Shown here: one piece after another, positions 59,340-64,000 of the stretch | How positions within the stretch are numbered: position 1 is the stretch's first letter | Layout: every line of letters starts with the position of its first letter | From: Gaeumannomyces sp. JS-464 | Taxonomy: Eukaryota > Ascomycota > Sordariomycetes > Magnaporthales > Magnaporthaceae | Assembly (NCBI GenBank): GCA_002197995.1 | Contig: NGZR01000004.1 | Location: 4,030,001-4,094,000, forward strand | DNA length: 64,000 bases | Direction of reading: 5' to 3' | The notes under the pieces: generated by a model | The model's database searches: none | Seen by the model: the letters and a program-made list of their open reading frames with translations, nothing else | Told to the model about the DNA's origin: nothing | Made by a program: the position numbers and the translations under genes

Positions 59340-60893
59340 ATGGGGTTTTCCGACAGGGCCGTGTCGTCGCCGGCGAGGCTGCTCCGGACCCTCCTCCCCA
59401 GCTTCGTCGCCGACCTGATGTGGCCGGACCAGCGGCCCAGCTGGCGGCTGCACCCGACGTCGTACCTTGACGGCCTGCGCGGCATCGCCTCCTTCATCGT
59501 CTTCTTCTGCCACTACACCGAGGAGAACCACAAGTACATGGTGCCGTCGTACGGCCTCAACCCGGAGGGCCAGGCCTCGTCGCTCCTACAGCTGCCCTTC
59601 GTCCGCATCGTCTTCTCGGGCCGCCCCATGGTGCACATCTTCTTCGTCATCTCAGGCTTCGTGCTGTCGCACAAGCCGCTCCGCACCCTGCACGGGGCCG
59701 AGCGCAGCCTCGAGCGCTGCGCCGCCGCCCTGTCGTCGTCGGCCTTCCGCCGCCCCTTCCGCCTCTTCGGCCCCTGCGCCGTCGAGACCCTGATCATCGC
59801 CGTCTTTTGCCAGCTGGGCTGGCTGTACAAGCCCCTCCCCGCGCTCTCGACCCAGCTGTGGATCTGGAAGGACGTCATGTTCCACAGCATCGCCTGGCCG
59901 TGGGCCTGGGATACGGACCTGAGGCCCGGCTACGACGTCCACCTGTGGACCATCCCCATCGAGTTTGCACACTCGATGCTGCTGTTCCTCATCATTCTTC
60001 TCCTAGCTCGCGTCAAGCTCAGAGTCCGGCAGGCGAGCACCGTCGGTCTAATGGTTTACTGTCTGTGCTGCGGCAAATGGGCCGCTTTCGAGTTCCTCGG
60101 CGGCATGTGGCTGGCCGAGATGCGCATCGTGCAGTCGCTCACCAAGGCCTGTTGCAGCGGCGCCGAGTACCGGGGAATCGGCCAGCAGGAGCAGCTGCAG
60201 CTCAGCAAGCAGCAGCAGCCGCACGCCCGCCACAGCCGACGCCTGTTGCCGCTGCTGCGCTCCCTCTTCTGGACCGGGGCCGTGGTCGCCTTCGTCTTCG
60301 TGGGCGGCTGGCCCAACTTCGGGGCGGACCAGACGCGCGGCATCCGCGCCCTGCTGGCGGCCACGCCCAGCCCCTTCGCCGACGGGATGGACGAACTGGC
60401 ACCGCAGAAGTTCTGGTTCGCGCTCACGGCGCTGACGACGGTCTGGGCCAGTGGCGAGCTCGCGTGGGCGCGCCGCCTACTCGACTCAGGCCCGGCGCAG
60501 TACTGTGGCCGGCTGAGCTTCGCCATCTATATTGTGCACGGCCCTGTCCTGGAGATGTTCCAGCTCGCCGTCCTGGGCGAGCCCTTCTCGCCCGAGCGCA
60601 TCATCCCCGCCGACGGAGACCAGCCGCAGCAGGTTGTGCCTGCCGTGCTGGGCTGGGGTGTCAAGGGCATGTTCGGGGTGGAGGGCCCGACGCAGAGGTT
60701 CATGTCGTGGCTTGGGGGGTTGGTCGTACTGCTCCCCATCACCGTCTGGGTCGCCGACGTGTTTTGGAGGCTGGTGGACGTGCCCGTCATCGCGGCGGCA
60801 CGGTGGATCGAGACCGCCTGTCTTGACGACTCGGGCGAGAACTCGGGCCGGAATGAGCGTCACTATCAGATGACTTCTGTCTCTGCGTGCTAA
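59340..60893 (+). CDS. Acyltransferase 3 family integral membrane protein
   Basis: Single exon, 517 residues from the first ATG in frame (59,340). The family moves acyl groups onto sugars, peptidoglycan or secondary metabolites across membranes. The opening SYLDGLRGIASFIVFFCHYT (about residues 41-60) carries the conserved His of AT3 proteins. HIFFVISGFVLSHKPLR, FRRPFRLFGPCAVETLIIAV, LWTIPIEFAHSMLLFLIILL, GRLSFAIYIVHGPVLEMF and several further helices give about ten spans. The RRPFRLFGP and YIVHGP segments are typical. A hydrophilic loop with Gln/Leu repeats lies near residues 275-300. The substrate cannot be predicted, and no biosynthetic genes lie nearby. The frame is intact. Confidence 0.88.
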   Translation: MGFSDRAVSSPARLLRTLLPSFVADLMWPDQRPSWRLHPTSYLDGLRGIASFIVFFCHYTEENHKYMVPSYGLNPEGQASSLLQLPFVRIVFSGRPMVHIFFVISGFVLSHKPLRTLHGAERSLERCAAALSSSAFRRPFRLFGPCAVETLIIAVFCQLGWLYKPLPALSTQLWIWKDVMFHSIAWPWAWDTDLRPGYDVHLWTIPIEFAHSMLLFLIILLLARVKLRVRQASTVGLMVYCLCCGKWAAFEFLGGMWLAEMRIVQSLTKACCSGAEYRGIGQQEQLQLSKQQQPHARHSRRLLPLLRSLFWTGAVVAFVFVGGWPNFGADQTRGIRALLAATPSPFADGMDELAPQKFWFALTALTTVWASGELAWARRLLDSGPAQYCGRLSFAIYIVHGPVLEMFQLAVLGEPFSPERIIPADGDQPQQVVPAVLGWGVKGMFGVEGPTQRFMSWLGGLVVLLPITVWVADVFWRLVDVPVIAAARWIETACLDDSGENSGRNERHYQMTSVSAC

Positions 60894-61981
60894 GCGTTTT
60901 GGACGTTGACGTTTTACGTCACTATCTTATGTATATTCCCACGTTTTGGCTGTGTTATTCCCGGATAGATCACCGTATGTTATTTGCAATGGCGCAGGCG
61001 GGCGCAAACTGTGGCCCGGTCTTCTCGGTATTTTGCATTATAGACGGCACTAGTGGCTATGCTTACATATCTCTAGCATTGTTGTCAGGAGTTATTACTT
61101 GGTTTCTCTAAACAATGATGTCCAAATCCACACTTTTCTTAGTTTGAGAGGTCATCCGGATGTAACTTTTCGTTTTACCTGGCACCATTAGTGTCGCCAA
61201 TATTCTGCCAAGCTGGACGTGCTACCCCGAGTGAAAGGCAAGGTGGCCAGGGAATGCATTTAAAGCCAAGGAAGAAAAAAAAAGCTCACTCGGCTGCCTT
61301 CTTTTGGGACAACCTCGCTACGAAAACCCTTTCTCTATTGGGAGGATAGGGTTTTACTAGCTCTAATTCGCCGCCAATGGACGGATCCGAACCAGCGAGC
61401 TTGGGGTTTCCTGGCCCTCACCCGTGGAAGAAGGTTGTGGCATTTAATTTCATAGCCCACGGTTTTCGCCCGTTCAACCACTTGGTCTGCTGCTGGGAGC
61501 TGTTGGAAGCCTGGCTTCTGCGCGTGTATATAGGGGAAACGCGTGGGCACTCATGCTGAAGGAAGAGCGTGGCGGTAATTCTGCTGTTGGTCTAATGTCC
61601 CCTGCGCCGTGGTTGGAGTTAAATTGAGTGCGGCGCGGGGTATCACGGCCCGCTTCTGGGAGCTACCAGATATTCCATGTGAGTAGTGTGTGAGCCTCAT
61701 ATGGACGCCCCGTATTGGTCTTTTTGGTGACTCATCTCGTGGCCAGCTCTTTGGTCAATCAGCCGTCTCGTAAACAGCACCTCCGATCAGCTCAAGTCTT
61801 CCCATCTTAATACTCGGGCAGATTTCCGTACTTCGACGAGGAGAGGTGCACGTGCGGATCGTACGTCATCACCGACTGCATCTTTGTCCCACGGGTCTGC
61901 CTTTGACCATCACAACAGACCGCTTCAGTCTGCCTCCTTCAACTGCCCGTTCGGGGATATAATCCCGGCCCCGGAGCCGCA
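60894..61981. other. Intergenic region
   Basis: 1.1 kb with no recognisable gene or repeat. Confidence 0.45.
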
Positions 61982-63157
61982 ATGGATGCATCCTGCCAGT
62001 GCGGCGCCGTGGCCTTCAAGACTCCGCTGCCAGAGCCCCTGGCGCTTTACATCTGCCATTGTCTTTCGTGCCAGCGCCAAACGAGCGTGAGTCCTCTCAC
62101 TTGCCTGCTGTTGCTTCCTGCCCGCCGCATTTGCGCTTTTACCTCACGATAGATTGTGTTAGCAAGAACTTCCCGTTGATCGAATAACATGCGACCCTTT
62201 CTTCTCTCATGGCCGATCTATCGCTGACCGAAGGGTGCGGACCTGGCCCGAGGTCCGCATCGTGCCGAAAAGTCGGCTTTCAGCACCTCGGCCATCTTCC
62301 CCCGATTCCCGCTCCCGGATGCTGAGCTTTTGAGCTGCTATGTGTATGTTTTGACGTGTCGTGGAAAAAAAAAACCCCCGAGATCCGGAGGGTAGCCGTT
62401 GTTGACTTCTTCACGGGCGCTGCCAAGTCGGCCAACCGGGACGGGGGACTCGCTTTACTGGTATGAAGACCTCCTTCCCGTGGATTTAACTTGTGCCTCG
62501 CTCGTCTTGTCGCGGACTAAGCATCATGTTTGAGCAGCTACTTTTGCAAGGCTTGCGGCACACGTGTGATTCACACAACGCCAGTTAGTTGCCTCTTCTT
62601 CACGCTCTAAAGCCGGAATTTCCTTCGGGGACACCATGCTAATGTAGCAACACACGTGTTAGACCAAGAACGTAGTCTCGATAAAAGGTGGCTGCATCGA
62701 CGGCCTCGACTGGAAAAAGGCTATCCACATAGTGCGTGATATCCCTCTGAGTATTTCTTCTTTTGACCGTATGAGTCTGGGAATCTTCTAACTTTTTTCG
62801 CAACACGCCAGGGACTAAATCGGCCATGGTGCCAATCCCGAGGCAAGTCGTCTTGCTCATATCAAAATTCCAGAGGACCTATTCCGTGCTCTAGAAGACC
62901 GCATTGGGTGGTTTCGGCACAAATACAAAAATAGAGCTGACCAGCAGTCACAGGGGAGCGAGTCTCACTCAGAGTGGTCCTCCAGCGAGACCCAAGAATC
63001 CCTGGACCAGCCTGACGCCCCGTCCCGATCGCTCCAGGGTAACGGGTGGGAGCTGGACGAAGAGAGCGAACAGGCCGAACGAGCCCGCAAGGCGCGCGCC
63101 GCTACACGCACTGATGCGGCACCGGATGATGCGTTGCACGAGATGGTGCACGTCTAG
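61982..63157 (+). CDS. GFA / CENP-V-type zinc protein with long C-terminal tail, six exons
   Basis: Built from small exons: 61982-62086, 62273-62343, 62428-62460, 62538-62583, 62663-62731 and 62812-63157. Every junction has gt/ag ends. The GFA fold motifs appear in order: MDASCQCGAVAFKTPLPEP, ICHCLSCQRQTS joined to SAFSTSAIFPRFPLPDAELL, CYVRPTGTGDSLYCYFCKAC, GTRVIHTTPTKNVVSIKGG and CIDGLDWKKAIHI. The Cys sites (CxC, CHCxxC, CxxC) bind zinc; relatives include formaldehyde-activating enzyme and CENP-V, and the substrate is unknown. Exon 6 continues WTKSAMVPIPEASRLAHIKI but needs one base added at the junction and one in a CCC run at about 62,837. It then runs about 100 polar, acidic residues (EDLFRALEDRIGWFRH, SHSEWSSSETQESLDQ) to a TAG. 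That tail is longer than I expect for the family. Confidence 0.8.
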
Positions 63158-63347
63158 ACAGAGCGGAGCAAGAGTACCCCTAGGATCCACCAGACGTCGA
63201 ATGATCTTCAAAAAAAGGTGCGCAGAGGATGGACGCTGTTGGAAATGTTGATAATATTAAGTCGGGTCTCTAGCAGCTACAGGCAAAATAAGAGTGTTTT
63301 TTTTTGGTACAGCATTAAAAAGATCCCGAGTTCCTCTTATCACACCC

Positions 63348-64000
63348 TTACTGCGTCTGTCCGTGGTCCCTAATATTCGCGCGCTCCTCGTCCACCTGGG
63401 CAGACGATTGGGCCTCGTCCGAGTGCTTGGCCGGGTCGAAAACGTACATGGGCCACTCGAGGAGGATGGTGCGCTTGAGAACGGTCGGCACCTTCTCGTA
63501 CAGCTGAGGCGGGAGGGGGATGAGGATGCTGGTGCGCTCGAGATACCGGCTGTAGTTCCTCCAGACCTCGCCGCCCTTGTCGTAGCGTTTCTTGGCGCCG
63601 GGCCGCTCCTGGAGCGTCAGGCCCGACACGAAGAGGAGCAGGACGGTCAGGAAGATGGGGCCCAGGATGGTGGCGTAGAGCGCCGAAAAGGCGGGGCCAC
63701 TCACGGGACCGTCGGCGGCTGGCGAGACGGCGATGGTGAAGATGCCTGGGGGAGTTATGTCAGTTTGTGTTTAGTGGGTTTTAGGGGCTACACTAAACGA
63801 AAAAAGGGAGAGGACGAAATTGCCTACCAAATTGAATGATGATCTCGCCAAAGTAGTTGGGGTGCCTCGAGAAGTAGAAGAACCCCTTGTCGCACACGGC
63901 GGCACTATCCTTATTACGCGAGCGGAATAGGTACCGCTGGACGTCGCTGACGCTCTCCATGATGGAGCCGACGGCGAACAGGACCGTGCCGGCGACGTCC
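63348..64000 (-). CDS. DUF1295 / steroid 5-alpha-reductase-like membrane protein (partial, 5' end outside window)
   Basis: Two exons in the window, from beyond 64000 to 63828 and 63745-63348, joined across an 82-base intron in the middle of the codon for Gly in QFGIF. Conserved features: SIMESVSDVQRYLFRSRNKD, GFFYFSRHPNYFGEIIIQF (the NADPH- and substrate-binding signature of this reductase superfamily), a hydrophobic span ILGPIFLTVLLLFVSGLTLQ, RPGAKKRYDKGGEVWRNYSR and the end region LLEWPMYVFDP. Probably an endoplasmic reticulum oxidoreductase acting on a lipid or sterol, substrate unknown. It is convergent with the GFA gene, with 190 bases between stop codons. Confidence 0.85.

Noticed and set aside
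49901..60893. Possible secondary metabolite or sulfur-metabolism cluster (sulfatase plus acyltransferase)
   Set aside because: MPDU1 and MED8 are interspersed housekeeping genes, and no synthase, P450, transporter or regulator is present.
62639..62860. 73-codon minus-strand frame
   Set aside because: It is antisense to GFA exons 5 and 6, whose motifs (VSIKGG, GLDWKKAIHI) are on the plus strand.

Overview
The window is nuclear DNA of a filamentous ascomycete (Pezizomycotina), most likely a sordariomycete. Genes are GC-rich and carry short introns with gt...ag ends and ctaac-like branch sites. The gene set (phospholipase B, RIC8, Rif1, class II DAHP synthase, choline sulfatase, MED8, DUF3176, GFA protein) is typical of the group. 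A block at about 29.9-37.8 kb is AT-rich and shows transition mutations of the kind made by repeat-induced point mutation (RIP). I cannot name a species from sequence alone. Layout: 0.98-3.0 kb, secreted/GPI-anchored phospholipase B (+). 4.4-6.5 kb, three-exon gene (-) for a protein with a CxxC/CH..HH motif and a caspase-like domain lacking its catalytic residues. 6.5-17.2 kb, a 10.8 kb stretch with no recognisable gene but many simple repeats. 17.2-21.0 kb, DUF3176 membrane protein (-), frame disrupted. 23.3-23.8 kb, HYPK (-), divergent from class II DAHP synthase (24.5-26.0 kb, +). 26.7-28.0 kb, glucose-6-phosphate 1-epimerase (-). 29.2-29.7 kb, a small conserved fungal protein (-). 29,875-35,242, a complete but mutated Ty1/copia retrotransposon with LTRs, target-site duplication, primer site and polypurine tract. 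35.2-37.8 kb, a second mutated repeat remnant. 38.5-44.1 kb, Rif1 (-), divergent from RIC8 (45.2-46.8 kb, +). 47.8-49.1 kb, chromodomain/AT-hook protein. 49.9-50.8 kb, MPDU1-like PQ-loop protein. 52.9-54.9 kb, choline sulfatase. 55.5-56.7 kb, MED8. 57.6-58.6 kb, an unrecognised LP.EVR..IY protein. 59.3-60.9 kb, acyltransferase 3. 62.0-63.2 kb, a six-exon GFA-domain protein. 63.3 kb to the end, a DUF1295-type reductase (-, partial). These are mostly unrelated housekeeping genes and no metabolic cluster is evident. About half of the multi-domain genes can only be read in one frame if one or two bases are added or removed, most often one base missing from a G/C run of 3-6. Intact genes lie between them, so this looks like consensus sequence error rather than mass gene decay, though I cannot prove it. 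The most interesting items are the degenerate caspase-like protein, the fully delimited copia element whose two LTRs carry very unequal RIP loads, its apparent half-tRNA primer site, and the GFA protein with an unusual C-terminal tail.
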